DNA from: an uncultured bacterium
GTDB lineage: Bacteria; Cyanobacteriota; Vampirovibrionia; Gastranaerophilales; Gastranaerophilaceae
NCBI GenBank assembly: GCA_902464375.1
Contig: CABQIM010000020.1
Location: forward strand, 1-22,032
DNA: 22,032 bases
Direction: 5' to 3'
Under the pieces are notes generated by a model. The model saw only the letters and a program-made list of their open reading frames with translations, did not search any database and was not told the DNA's origin. The position numbers and the translations under genes were made by a program. Shown in pieces: positions 7,254 through 15,454 of the stretch (positions are counted from its first letter, which is position 1; each line of letters begins with the position of its first letter).

Positions 7254-7255
7254 GC

Positions 7256-7284
7256 TTTACAATTATTAACTATAATTGTATGAT
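7256..7284 (+). promoter_or_regulatory. Promoter of murA
   Basis: TTTACA (7256-7261), a 17-base spacer and TATGAT (7279-7284) form a good vegetative promoter. Initiation near 7291 leaves about 15 bases before the TTG start, including the GGAGG at 7297-7301. It also excludes the upstream in-frame TTG at 7276 as a start. Confidence 0.7.
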
Positions 7285-7305
7285 AGTAGTAAGATTGGAG
7301 GAATT

Positions 7306-8625
7306 TTGGCAGAGAAGTTCAAAATACAAGGCGGAGAAATTCTTAAAGGCGAAGTTTCAATAGGCGGTGCAAAGAATGCAGTATTGAAACACTTGGCAGC
7401 TACGATACTTGTTAAGGGTAAAACAAAGATTTATAATGTACCTCAACTTACGGATGTTGAGATTATGTTGAATGTTTTGTCTGATTTAGGCGCTAAATAT
7501 GTTTATGACAAGAAAGAAAAATCTGTCGTTGTTGATGCTACTGATATAACTTCAATCACCGCTAAGTATGAACTAGTGAGCAAAATGAGAGCTTCATTCA
7601 TTATATTGGGCGCTTTGATGTCCAGATGTCGAGAAGCGATTGTTGCGCTTCCAGGGGGATGTGCTATTGGCGAAAGAAGAGTAGACTTCCATATTAAGGG
7701 ATTGGAAGCTCTTGGTGCTAAGATTAAAATTGAAAACGGTTATGTACATGCTCGTGCTTCAAAGTTAGTAGGTGCGGACATATATTTGGATATACCATCA
7801 GTTGGTGCTACTGAAAACTTGATGTTGGCAGCTGTTTTGGCAGAAGGTTCTACAAGAATTCAGAATGCTGCACAAGAGCCGGAAATCGTTGATTTGGCAA
7901 ATTTCTTGAATACAATTGGTGCTGACGTAAATGGCGCAGGTACTTCTGAAATTGTGATTAATGGTGTTAAGGCTGAAAACTTGCATTCAGCAGAATATAC
8001 AACGATTCCTGATAGAATTGAAGCCGGTACTTTTATGGCTGCTGTAGTTGCTACTAAAGGTAAAGCTATAATTAGAAATGTTTATCCTGCTCATTTAACA
8101 TTCTTCAACGATAAGTTGATAAAAATGGGTGCTAATATTAAGTTAGTTGAACCAACTACTATAGAAGTAAGCTGTAAGAACAGATTATCTTCTATCAACT
8201 TTGTAACTCAGCCTTACCCAGGATTTCCAACAGACTTGCAAGCGATTGCAATGACTTTGTTAACTACTGCGGATGGTGTTGGAATTATTACAGAAAGCTT
8301 GTATGAGAACAGATTTATGCAAGTTCCTGATTTAAGAAGAATGGGTGCTGATATTCATCAGGATAGAAATCATGCTATTGTAAAAGGAGTTAAGCAGCTA
8401 ACCGGTGCTACTGTTGCAGCAAGCGATTTAAGAGCTGGGGCAGCATTGGTTATTGCAGGCTTGATGGCAAGTGGTGAAACAATAGTTGAGAAATTGCATC
8501 ATATAGATAGAGGTTATGAAGAGTTTGAGTACAAACTTCAAAAACTGGGCGGTAAAATTTACAGATTTAATGATGAAAACGAAAACCAAGTTGAGAAGGG
8601 AGTAATAAATGAGTCCCGCTTATAA
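7306..8625 (+). CDS. murA: UDP-N-acetylglucosamine 1-carboxyvinyltransferase MurA
   Basis: MurA adds enolpyruvate from PEP to UDP-GlcNAc, the first committed step of peptidoglycan synthesis in the cytoplasm. The 439 residues carry the active-site Lys23-Asn24 (GAKNAV), Cys119 in LPGGCAIGERR (the residue alkylated by fosfomycin), PDRIEAGTF (235-243), the catalytic Asp310 in YPGFPTDLQA, and the C-terminal DLRAGAALVIAGLM. The TTG at 7306 is the start: GGAGG lies 4 bases before it and the product then begins AEKFKIQGG, as MurA proteins do. The conserved Cys predicts fosfomycin sensitivity at the target level. Its last 17 bases overlap the next gene. It has its own promoter. Confidence 0.96.
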   Translation: MAEKFKIQGGEILKGEVSIGGAKNAVLKHLAATILVKGKTKIYNVPQLTDVEIMLNVLSDLGAKYVYDKKEKSVVVDATDITSITAKYELVSKMRASFIILGALMSRCREAIVALPGGCAIGERRVDFHIKGLEALGAKIKIENGYVHARASKLVGADIYLDIPSVGATENLMLAAVLAEGSTRIQNAAQEPEIVDLANFLNTIGADVNGAGTSEIVINGVKAENLHSAEYTTIPDRIEAGTFMAAVVATKGKAIIRNVYPAHLTFFNDKLIKMGANIKLVEPTTIEVSCKNRLSSINFVTQPYPGFPTDLQAIAMTLLTTADGVGIITESLYENRFMQVPDLRRMGADIHQDRNHAIVKGVKQLTGATVAASDLRAGAALVIAGLMASGETIVEKLHHIDRGYEEFEYKLQKLGGKIYRFNDENENQVEKGVINESRL

Positions 8626-8938
8626 GAGATGGTATGATCATGATCCAAAATTATTGGAAGTAATAGAGCTTTTAAAAAATTATCAAGATGAACTAAAAGA
8701 CCATGCTGTAGTCTTTTTAGACAAATTGGAGCAAAAAGTTTCTAAGGAAGCTTTAGATAGATTTTATGATTTGGTAAAACCTGTTAATGGTTCAAGATGG
8801 TATGATAAAGACCCTATTATATCAAGAACCGTTGAAATTCTAAGAGTTGTTCCTCCGGAAGTTCAGAAAGCTTGTGCTGAAAGATTTATTGCAGCATTAA
8901 AAGAAAAAGGTATTGAATACGAAAGCCCTAATGCGTAG
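8609..8938 (+). CDS. Unrecognised small protein with two RWYDxDP repeats
   Basis: The 109-residue protein is not one I can assign. It is an internal duplication: residues 7-40 begin RWYDHDPKLLEVIELLKNY and residues 63-97 begin RWYDKDPIISRTVEILRVV, offset by 56 residues, with the shared pattern RWYDxDP, then hydrophobic/Glu helix positions and a final FxxxL. It has no signal peptide, membrane segment or cysteines apart from Cys89, and looks like two helical hairpins. GAAGGGAG (8595-8602) precedes its ATG by 6 bases, within the end of murA; the 17-base overlap implies coupled translation with murA. That context suggests, without proving, a role linked to cell wall synthesis or its control. Codon use fits its neighbours. 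Confidence 0.8.
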   Translation: MSPAYKRWYDHDPKLLEVIELLKNYQDELKDHAVVFLDKLEQKVSKEALDRFYDLVKPVNGSRWYDKDPIISRTVEILRVVPPEVQKACAERFIAALKEKGIEYESPNA

Positions 8939-9006
8939 TTTTTAATATTTATTAGTGCTAGAATATTGATTGTCAAATATATACAGTTCAATTTAACACG
9001 AATATT

Positions 9007-12000
9007 ATGAAACTAGAATTCGCATCGTTTTTTGACAATTTAGTCAGAAATATAAAAAAATCTAAAAGTTTTACACTGACCGGACTTACTACGTTCAGCC
9101 GTCTTTTGTTGCTAAAATATATCCAAAAACTTTCCGGCAAAAAAATATTGTTTGTAACGTCAACCGAACAATCTGCTTTGAAGTATGCTTCTGATTTGGG
9201 ACGCTTATTTGAGTTGGATTCAAGAACAATTCCTTATCAGAACATATCTCCGTATGAAGTTGTTACGGGGAATTTATATGATTATGAAAAACAGATTAAG
9301 ATTTTGCTTTCTGAACCTGATATTGTAATAGCTCCGGTAAAAGTTCTTTTGGAGAAATTTCCTAATAAGGAATTCTTTGAAAAGAATTCTTTTACTTTAA
9401 AAGTTGGCGATAGCATAAGTCAGCAAGATTTGTTAGCAAAATTAATAAAGCTTGGTTATAAACGCTCTACAATGGTATCTGATATTGGAGAATTCAGTAT
9501 CAGAGGTGATATTTCCGATATTTATACCCTTGAAGATAATGCCGCAAGAATTGAATTTTGGGGAGATGAGATTGTTGATATCAGATATTTTGATAACGAA
9601 ACCCAAAAATCTATCGAAAAAGGAATTAAGGAAGTCAAAATAGAACCTTTGTACAAATTTATTTTGCCCGAAAAAGCCCCAAAAGATTTTCCGCAAGACT
9701 TGAAGGAACAATTAGATAATGAAGGCTATTTTGAAGGAATAAATGTTTATCAATCTTATTTTAATGAAGATTTAGTCAGTGTTTTAGATTACTTTAATGA
9801 TTATATTGTTATAGTGGATGAATTTGCAGAAGCGAGTTCTAAGTATCAGCAAATTGATGATAATTTTGTAAATGGTTATAATGAAGCGTTAAAGACCAAT
9901 CAAATTGCGCCTTTGAAGGAACTTAATCATTTTACTTATCAAGAAACTTTGAATAAGATTGCAGGCTCACAAAAAATTTATTTCAACAATTTTTTATCAG
10001 ATGAGAATAATGAAGTTATTGATATTGATGCCAGAAATGTTCAAATTTTTGATGCAAATATGGACGCTGCTGCCCAATTTATCAAGGAACACAAAGGTTT
10101 TCAAGTTACAATTGCGACCGACTTTCAAGAACGTGTTAAAGAAGTTTTTAATTCATATGGGCTTTTTGATATCAATTATATTAGAAATATAACATCACAA
10201 GGTACGGAATTAATTGACGGGAAAATTCTTTTACTAACAGATAGAGAGTTGTTTAACAAAAGACAAAAGGATGTTCCAACAAACAGAAAACGACATTATA
10301 AAGAAAAAGCCGAATATATTGAAAATATTAATGATATTCAAGAAGGTGAATATGTTGTCCATTCTATTCATGGAGTCGGAATTTATAAAGGACTTTCTAA
10401 GCAAGAAATTGACGGGCAACTAAAAGATTATTTAACAATAGAATACGCAAGCAAAGATAAATTGCATATTCCGGCAGAACAGATTAACATGCTTTGTCGT
10501 TACAGGGGCTCTGGACAAATTAAACCAAAACTTTCCAGAATGGGCGGAAGTGATTGGGAAAATACAAAAACTAAAGTCAAAAAAGAAGTCGAAACTATTG
10601 CTTATGATTTGTTGAGATTGTATGCAAGAAGGAAGATGCAGACAGGCATTCAATTTGCACCGGATTCTCCATTGCAATTAGAAATGGAAGACACTTTTGA
10701 ATACATAGAAACGCCTGACCAACTGAAATCTATTAACCAGATTAAGGCTGATATGGAAAGCGCAAGTCCGATGGATAGACTGGTGTGCGGAGATGTTGGA
10801 TTTGGAAAGACCGAAGTCGCTATGCGTGCAATGTTTAAGGCTGTTACTTCTTTAAAACAGGTTGCTGTAATTGTTCCAACGACAGTTCTTGCTTTGCAAC
10901 ACTATCAAACAGTTCTAGAAAGATTTAAGCCTTTTGGAATTGATGTTGAGCTGCTTTGTCGTTTTAGAAGTACAAAAGAGCGCAAAGAAACGCTCAAAAA
11001 CCTTGCAACAGGAAAATGCGATGTAGTTATTGCAACGCATAGTTTACTGCAAGATGATGTTACTTTCAAAGATTTAGGTTTGCTGGTAATTGATGAAGAA
11101 CATAGATTTGGAGTAAGACACAAAGAAAAATTGAAAGAATTTAGAGAAAATATTGATATTATCTCAATGTCAGCAACGCCAATTCCACGTACTTTATATA
11201 TGTCTTTATCAGGAATCAAGGATATTTCTGTAATCAATACTCCTCCTCAAAACCGTTTGCCGATTAAAACTTTTGTTGGCGAGTATAACGAGCAAACAGT
11301 TAAAAATGCAATAGTTAATGAACTTGATAGAGATGGTCAAGTATTCTACCTTTACAACCGCGTAGAAACAATTGAAGAATTTAAACTAGAGCTCCAAAAA
11401 CTTGTACCACAAGCAAGAATTGCAATCGGACATGGTCAATTAAGCGAAAAACAATTAGAAGATGTGATAATAGGATTCGACAACCACGATTATGATATCT
11501 TGTTGTGTACAACTATTATCGAAAACGGTATCGACATTCCAAATGCCAATACTATGATTATCCACGAAGCCGACAAGCTTGGTTTAGCTCAGCTTTACCA
11601 ATTGAGAGGACGTGTTGGCAGAAGTGAAAAACAAGCTTACTGCTACTGTTTCTACAAAGGTAAATACGATAAGACTGTCGGTAGTTCGACTAAAAAGCTT
11701 GAATTTAAAGGACTATCTCAAGAAGCAACGGAGAGATTGAAGGCAATAAAAGAATTCACTACACTTGGCAGTGGTTACAGAATTGCAATGCGAGATGTAG
11801 AGATTCGCGGTGTTGGTAATATCCTCGGAACCAAACAACACGGGCACATGATAAATGTGGGATTTGATACTTATTGTCAATTGTTGGAAGAAACCGTAAA
11901 TGAGCTTAAGGGTGATGCTGTTAAAGCAAATAAACCTACTATTGTTGATATCAATGTTACAGCTTATATTCCGGATGAATGGGTCGGTTCCGGTGAACAA

Positions 12001-12411
12001 AAAATGATTGAATACAAACGGTTATCTGACGTTAAGAACGAAACAGAATTAAATTATATTGTTTCTGAATGGAAAGACAGGTTCTCCAGAATTCCAGATG
12101 AAGTTGAAAATCTAATTAAACTCATCAAATTAAGACTTATTGCAACCGATTGCGGCATTTCTATTATAAGAGAAGCCGGCAATGATATAAGAGTATACTC
12201 TCCATTTACTCCTTATGAGTGGAATATTATTAAGCAAGGTTTAGATAAGAGTATATTGAGAAGAATTAAATTTACAGTTGCACCAAAGTCTTGCACAGAC
12301 GGCAAATCCATACTTCTTGTAAACAATAGTAACTTAACAATAGAAGAAATGTTTAACATTTTATCAAGTTTGTTTTATTATATAAAAGAAACCATAAATA
12401 AATATCAGTAA
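9007..12411 (+). CDS. mfd: Transcription-repair coupling factor Mfd
   Basis: Mfd displaces RNA polymerase stalled at DNA lesions and recruits UvrA for strand-specific excision repair. The 1134 residues contain in order the degenerate UvrB-like N-terminal domains (about 1-320), the CarD-like RNA polymerase interaction domain beginning EGEYVVHSIHGVGIYKG (446 on), the RecG-like motor with Walker A GDVGFGKT (595-602), DEEH (696-699), MSATPIPRTL, and ENGIDIPNANTMIIHEADKL with QLYQLRGRVGRS, and the C-terminal TRCF domain (about 975-1085). Length is typical. The ATG at 9007 has no ribosome binding site; the 68-base gap after the preceding gene holds only a weak promoter candidate. The lipoprotein foldase gene follows 24 bases downstream, so they are probably co-transcribed. 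Confidence 0.96.
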   Translation: MKLEFASFFDNLVRNIKKSKSFTLTGLTTFSRLLLLKYIQKLSGKKILFVTSTEQSALKYASDLGRLFELDSRTIPYQNISPYEVVTGNLYDYEKQIKILLSEPDIVIAPVKVLLEKFPNKEFFEKNSFTLKVGDSISQQDLLAKLIKLGYKRSTMVSDIGEFSIRGDISDIYTLEDNAARIEFWGDEIVDIRYFDNETQKSIEKGIKEVKIEPLYKFILPEKAPKDFPQDLKEQLDNEGYFEGINVYQSYFNEDLVSVLDYFNDYIVIVDEFAEASSKYQQIDDNFVNGYNEALKTNQIAPLKELNHFTYQETLNKIAGSQKIYFNNFLSDENNEVIDIDARNVQIFDANMDAAAQFIKEHKGFQVTIATDFQERVKEVFNSYGLFDINYIRNITSQGTELIDGKILLLTDRELFNKRQKDVPTNRKRHYKEKAEYIENINDIQEGEYVVHSIHGVGIYKGLSKQEIDGQLKDYLTIEYASKDKLHIPAEQINMLCRYRGSGQIKPKLSRMGGSDWENTKTKVKKEVETIAYDLLRLYARRKMQTGIQFAPDSPLQLEMEDTFEYIETPDQLKSINQIKADMESASPMDRLVCGDVGFGKTEVAMRAMFKAVTSLKQVAVIVPTTVLALQHYQTVLERFKPFGIDVELLCRFRSTKERKETLKNLATGKCDVVIATHSLLQDDVTFKDLGLLVIDEEHRFGVRHKEKLKEFRENIDIISMSATPIPRTLYMSLSGIKDISVINTPPQNRLPIKTFVGEYNEQTVKNAIVNELDRDGQVFYLYNRVETIEEFKLELQKLVPQARIAIGHGQLSEKQLEDVIIGFDNHDYDILLCTTIIENGIDIPNANTMIIHEADKLGLAQLYQLRGRVGRSEKQAYCYCFYKGKYDKTVGSSTKKLEFKGLSQEATERLKAIKEFTTLGSGYRIAMRDVEIRGVGNILGTKQHGHMINVGFDTYCQLLEETVNELKGDAVKANKPTIVDINVTAYIPDEWVGSGEQKMIEYKRLSDVKNETELNYIVSEWKDRFSRIPDEVENLIKLIKLRLIATDCGISIIREAGNDIRVYSPFTPYEWNIIKQGLDKSILRRIKFTVAPKSCTDGKSILLVNNSNLTIEEMFNILSSLFYYIKETINKYQ

Positions 12412-12435
12412 GAGAGTTTATATAAGGAGTATTAG

Positions 12436-13545
12436 ATGAAAAAATTATTATGCTGTCTAGCATTATCAACAGTGCTATTATCAGGCTGCTCGTTGATGCA
12501 CAAATCAGAAGGTATAATCAAGGTTAACAACGAAGTAATTACACAAGCTCAATTTGATGAAGCGTTTGATTCTAGCGTTGACAAATCTTTCTTAAAATCA
12601 TTTGGTGGTTCAAAGAATTTTGTGAAGTCTGACGAAAATCCTATGTATGGAATTTTCAAGGATAAAATTGTAAATGAATTGATTGTTAAAAGCCTTTTAG
12701 ACCAAGAAATTGCAAAAAAAGGTATTAAAGCCACTGATGAAGATATCCAAAATGAATTAAAAACAATTATTGATAAAGTTGGTTCTAAAGAAGAATTGAA
12801 CAAGATTTTGAAACAAAGAGGTGTTTCTAACGCTCAATTTACAGATGATTTAAAAACTCAAATCAAAATTAAAAAACTGGTAAATTCTGTTCAAAAAATC
12901 AATATTTCTGATAACGATGCAAAGAAATATTATGACACACATAAATCAGAATTCGTTCATGGAGAACAAGTTAGAGCTTCTCACATTTTGATTTCTGCTA
13001 ACACATTGGAAATCATTCAACAATTAAAAGCTAAAAATCCAAATATTGATCCTGCTGATATGAACACTCAAGTAGAAGCAACAATTGCTTCTCAAAAAGC
13101 AAAAGCAGAAAAAGTTTTGGCACAAGTAAAACAAAATCCAGATGATTTTGCAAAAATTGCTCAAAAAGAATCTGATGATAAAGCTAGTGCTGAAAGAGGC
13201 GGAGAGTTAGGCTTCTTCCCTAAAGAAGCAATGGTGCCTGAGTTCGCTAACGCAGCTTTCTCTATGAAACCTAATACAGTAAGTGAACAGCTTGTACAGT
13301 CTCCATATGGTTTCCACATTATTAAAGTTACAGATAGAATGGAAGCTGGCTCTACACCTTACGCAAAAGTAAAGGATGAAATTAAATTCTACCTAGAAAC
13401 TCAAAAACAAATTGAAGTTCTAAAAAATATCACAGACGGTTTGATGAAGAATGCAAAAATTGAATATTTGAATGATTCTTTCAATCCAAAGAAAACGGTT
13501 AAAGATGTTACTCCGCAACCGGTAAAGAAAGAAGAAAAGAAATAG
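12436..13545 (+). CDS. PpiC-type peptidyl-prolyl isomerase lipoprotein (PrsA/SurA-like foldase)
   Basis: The 369-residue protein starts with a lipoprotein signal peptide, MKKLLCCLALSTVLLSGC, in which LSGC (15-18) is the lipobox and Cys18 would be acylated. A SurA-like N-terminal domain (about 26-155) is followed by a parvulin domain (179-300) with VRASHILIS, GGELGFFPKEAMVPEFANAA and PYGFHIIKV. About 30 residues (189-219) are inserted after the first strand compared with the minimal parvulin domain. The tail is Lys/Pro-rich. Such foldases catalyse proline isomerisation of newly exported proteins outside the cytoplasmic membrane, which fits secA and VKOR-DsbA in the same window. AAGGAG lies about 8 bases before the ATG. 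A strong terminator follows the stop. Confidence 0.9.
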   Translation: MKKLLCCLALSTVLLSGCSLMHKSEGIIKVNNEVITQAQFDEAFDSSVDKSFLKSFGGSKNFVKSDENPMYGIFKDKIVNELIVKSLLDQEIAKKGIKATDEDIQNELKTIIDKVGSKEELNKILKQRGVSNAQFTDDLKTQIKIKKLVNSVQKINISDNDAKKYYDTHKSEFVHGEQVRASHILISANTLEIIQQLKAKNPNIDPADMNTQVEATIASQKAKAEKVLAQVKQNPDDFAKIAQKESDDKASAERGGELGFFPKEAMVPEFANAAFSMKPNTVSEQLVQSPYGFHIIKVTDRMEAGSTPYAKVKDEIKFYLETQKQIEVLKNITDGLMKNAKIEYLNDSFNPKKTVKDVTPQPVKKEEKK

Positions 13546-13553
13546 TTTAAAAG

Positions 13554-13583
13554 AAAAAATGCGGGACTCTTCCCGCATTTTTT
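13554..13583 (+). terminator. Rho-independent terminator after the foldase gene
   Basis: AAAAAATGCGGGA (13554-13566) and TCCCGCATTTTTT (13571-13583) are perfectly complementary over 13 bp with a CTCT loop. The 3' arm ends in six T and the 5' arm in six A, so it can act in both directions. It lies 15 bases before the next start, so the acetyltransferase gene depends on read-through or its own unseen promoter. Confidence 0.92.
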
Positions 13584-13597
13584 ATCTGGAGAAATTT

Positions 13598-14056
13598 ATG
13601 TTAAGAAAAGCTGAAAAAAAAGATATTGCAAGAATTGCAGAGATTATAATATTTACCAAAAGACATACATATAGAGATATTTTTAAAAATGACCACGTGT
13701 CATTTAATGTTATGCAAGTTTTAAGCGAAGCTGAAACTTATAGCAAACCACACGCCCTTGATAATATGTTTGTTTATGATGACGGAATCGTGAAAGCAAT
13801 GATTAATGCAGAAATAACAGACGAAAAGATTACAATAAGCGATTTTTATGTAGATAAATTCTTTCAAGGTGAAGGAATCGGAACTTATGTAATGAAAGAA
13901 TTTGAAAAAATGGCAAATGGCAGAAAAATATATTTCTGGGTTCTTGATAAAAACACTCCGGCGAGAGAATTTTATGAACACCTTGGTTTTAGCTTGACAG
14001 GCGTAAAACAAGAATTTGAAAATTCCGGTTTCTATATTTTGCAATATTCTAAATAA
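13598..14056 (+). CDS. GNAT family N-acetyltransferase
   Basis: The 152-residue protein has the GNAT fold signature: N-terminal MLRKAEKKDIARIAEI, the acetyl-CoA pyrophosphate loop QGEGIG (90-95) after ISDFYVDKFF, and the late motif NTPAREFYEHLGF (119-131). GNAT enzymes transfer acetyl from acetyl-CoA to an amine; the substrate cannot be told here. I chose the ATG at 13598: GGAG (13588-13591) precedes it by 6 bases, and a longer in-frame version starting at 13559 would begin inside the terminator hairpin. It sits between two terminators and convergent to rplJ-rplL. Confidence 0.88.
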   Translation: MLRKAEKKDIARIAEIIIFTKRHTYRDIFKNDHVSFNVMQVLSEAETYSKPHALDNMFVYDDGIVKAMINAEITDEKITISDFYVDKFFQGEGIGTYVMKEFEKMANGRKIYFWVLDKNTPAREFYEHLGFSLTGVKQEFENSGFYILQYSK

Positions 14057-14104
14057 TATTGAGTGAGAAAAGCATAATCGCTCCTGCTAAAATAATAAAC
14101 AACA

Positions 14105-14138
14105 AAAAAGCTGTTTGGATTTTTCCAAACAGCTTTTT
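14105..14138. terminator. Bidirectional terminator between the acetyltransferase gene and rplL
   Basis: AAAAAGCTGTTTGGA (14105-14119) and TCCAAACAGCTTTTT (14124-14138) form a perfect 15-bp stem with a 4-base loop. With A5 on one side and T5 on the other it can serve both convergent transcripts: 48 bases after the acetyltransferase stop and 17 bases after rplL. Confidence 0.92.
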
Positions 14139-14155
14139 CGTTTAAAAATGTCAAA

Positions 14156-14530
14156 CTACTTAACTTCAACAGTAGCGCCAGCAGCTTCAAGTTGTTTCTT
14201 GATAGCTTCAGCTTCTTCTTTCTTAACGCCTTCTTTGATAGCTTTTGGAGCACCATCAACTAAGTCTTTAGCTTCTTTCAAACCAAGACCAGTGATAGCT
14301 CTTACTTCTTTAAGAACAGCGATTTTCTTATCAGCTGGAACAGAAGCTAAAACTACGTTTACTTCAGCATCAGCATCATCAGCAGGTGCAGCAGCAGCGG
14401 CAGGAGCAGCAGCTACAGCTACAGGAGCAGCAGCAGATACGCCGAATTTTTCTTCCATAGCTTTTACTAATTCAGCAGCTTCTAATAAAGTTAATTTTTC
14501 AATTGATTCTAAAATTGCTTCAATACTCAT
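14156..14530 (-). CDS. rplL: 50S ribosomal protein L7/L12
   Basis: The 124 residues show the three parts of L7/L12: the N-terminal dimerisation and L10-binding helices (MSIEAILESIEKLTLLEAAE, 1-30), an Ala/Pro-rich hinge (about 33-53) and the C-terminal factor-binding domain (56-124) with KIAVLKEVRAITGLGLKEAK and the terminal GATVEVK. It forms the flexible stalk that recruits and activates translational GTPases. AAGGAG lies 8 bases before the ATG. It is downstream of rplJ with a 67-base gap. A terminator follows straight after, so rpoB is not in this operon, unlike the common order. Confidence 0.97.
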   Translation of the reverse strand: MSIEAILESIEKLTLLEAAELVKAMEEKFGVSAAAPVAVAAAPAAAAAPADDADAEVNVVLASVPADKKIAVLKEVRAITGLGLKEAKDLVDGAPKAIKEGVKKEEAEAIKKQLEAAGATVEVK

Positions 14531-14597
14531 TTTTATTTCTCCTTTAAATTTTTATTTTTTGTTGTACTACGTTTTTGCTAGAATAACATATTTGTTA

Positions 14598-15119
14598 CTA
14601 AGCAGATTTTTGATCTCTAACAGCTGCAACGGCTCTAACAAGAGATGACATAACAGCGTTGACAGAGTTTGCGATACCAGAAGCTGGTGAGTTGATGCAG
14701 CCAAGCATTTTTGCGTAAAGTTCTTCTCTTGATGGAAGATTTGCAAGTGCTTTTGCTTCTTCAGCAGACATTAATTGTCCGTCCATTGCAGCAGCAATGA
14801 TTTCACCCTTCTTAGTTTCTTTAATAAATTTAGATAAAGCCTTAGCAGGTGCTACCTGATCATTAAAACCAAATGCTAATGCGATTGGTCCTTTGAAAGT
14901 TTCAGCTAACACTTCGTAAGGAGTGCCCTTGATAGCGATTTTTGCAAGGGTATTTTTGGTAACCATGTAGTCACCACCATCTTTTTGAAGTTCACGTCTA
15001 AGTTTTGTGATTTCTTCAACAGTAAGTCCCTTGTATTCGGTAACAATTGCAACTTGCGCTTTATCAATTTTTTCTTTGATAAGAGCTATCTTATCATTTT
15101 TGAAAGCTTTTGTTGACAT
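14598..15119 (-). CDS. rplJ: 50S ribosomal protein L10
   Basis: L10 anchors the L7/L12 dimers to 23S rRNA and is the usual repressor of its own operon. The 173 residues show the family N-terminus (KIALIKEKIDKAQVAIVTEY with KGLTVEEITKLRREL), DYMVTKNTLAKIA, the GPIALAFG strand and a C-terminal helix (MLGCINSPASGIANSVNAVM) that binds L7/L12. AAGGAG precedes the ATG by 6 bases. Expression is probably set by the leader and attenuator upstream. rplK and rplA, usually next to it, are absent; a glycosyltransferase gene lies upstream instead. Confidence 0.97.
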   Translation of the reverse strand: MSTKAFKNDKIALIKEKIDKAQVAIVTEYKGLTVEEITKLRRELQKDGGDYMVTKNTLAKIAIKGTPYEVLAETFKGPIALAFGFNDQVAPAKALSKFIKETKKGEIIAAAMDGQLMSAEEAKALANLPSREELYAKMLGCINSPASGIANSVNAVMSSLVRAVAAVRDQKSA

Positions 15120-15207
15120 TTTTTGCTCCTTTGTTTACAAATACTCTTTTTATTTATTTACATAAACTACTTAGAGTTTTTATTTATTTTCGACCTGTTT
15201 TTATACT

Positions 15208-15244
15208 AAAAAAGATTTTGCAATCTTTCTTTAATCGCAAAATC
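15208..15244 (-). terminator. Attenuator-type terminator in the rplJ leader
   Basis: Read on the minus strand, GATTTTGC (from 15244) and GCAAAATC (to 15214) form a perfect 8-bp stem with a 15-base loop, followed by six T (15213-15208). Part of the loop plus the 3' arm can instead fold as AAGAAAGATT-GCAA-AATCTTTTTT, a 10-bp hairpin capped by a GNRA tetraloop that buries the T run. Both cannot form together. It lies 88 bases before the rplJ start, between the L10-like leader and the gene. Confidence 0.65.
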
Positions 15245-15295
15245 CAATATACTTAAGCTATTTATATTCTATAAGTTTTGTACCTTTTGAGCGAA

Positions 15296-15404
15296 TAATC
15301 TTGACGAACCGTCCGTTTACCGTCTCTATCGGCACCCTTGGATAACCTAGGCTAGCCTGTTTCCAGATTAAATCCTAACAATAGGATACTAACTGTCTGC
15401 GATT
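15296..15404 (-). ncRNA. Probable ribosomal protein L10 leader (cis-regulatory RNA)
   Basis: On the minus strand, the transcript would begin near 15400 and read GCAGACAGUUAG, an AUCCUA-UUGU-UAGGAU hairpin (15386 to 15371), UUAAUCUGG, then AAGGGUGCCGAUAG and a GACGGUUCGUC hairpin. The L10 leader family (Rfam L10_leader) has a conserved AGACAG core, a hairpin, UUAAU and a GCCGA block in this order upstream of rplJ, and L10 alone or with L7/L12 binds it to stop expression. The match is from memory of the consensus; covariance search was not possible. Position upstream of rplJ and the downstream terminator support the call. Confidence 0.65.
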
Positions 15405-15412
15405 ATATTCTT

Positions 15413-15441
15413 AATTTAACAAAAGCAAAATATGCTGTCAA
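15413..15441 (-). promoter_or_regulatory. Promoter of the rplJ leader
   Basis: On the minus strand, a perfect -35 TTGACA (15441-15436), a 17-base spacer and TAAATT (15418-15413) form a promoter ending just before the leader. A TATAAT (15407-15402) lies closer to the leader but without a -35 at the right distance. It is 14 bases beyond the stop of the upstream glycosyltransferase gene, so the stalk operon is transcribed on its own. Confidence 0.65.
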
Positions 15442-15454
15442 GTAGAATGTAAAG

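Noticed and set aside
13559..13597. Upstream start for the acetyltransferase
   Set aside because: The ATG is in the 5' arm of the terminator hairpin; the ATG at 13598 has a GGAG at the right distance.
14115..14648. 177-codon Ala/Ser-rich plus-strand frame
   Set aside because: It is the complement of rplL and the end of rplJ; the length comes from the Ala-rich hinge codons.
15280..15400. Possible tRNA in the G+C-richer segment upstream of rplJ
   Set aside because: No acceptor stem, T-loop GTTCAAATC-type sequence or anticodon arm can be arranged; it fits a cis-acting leader better.
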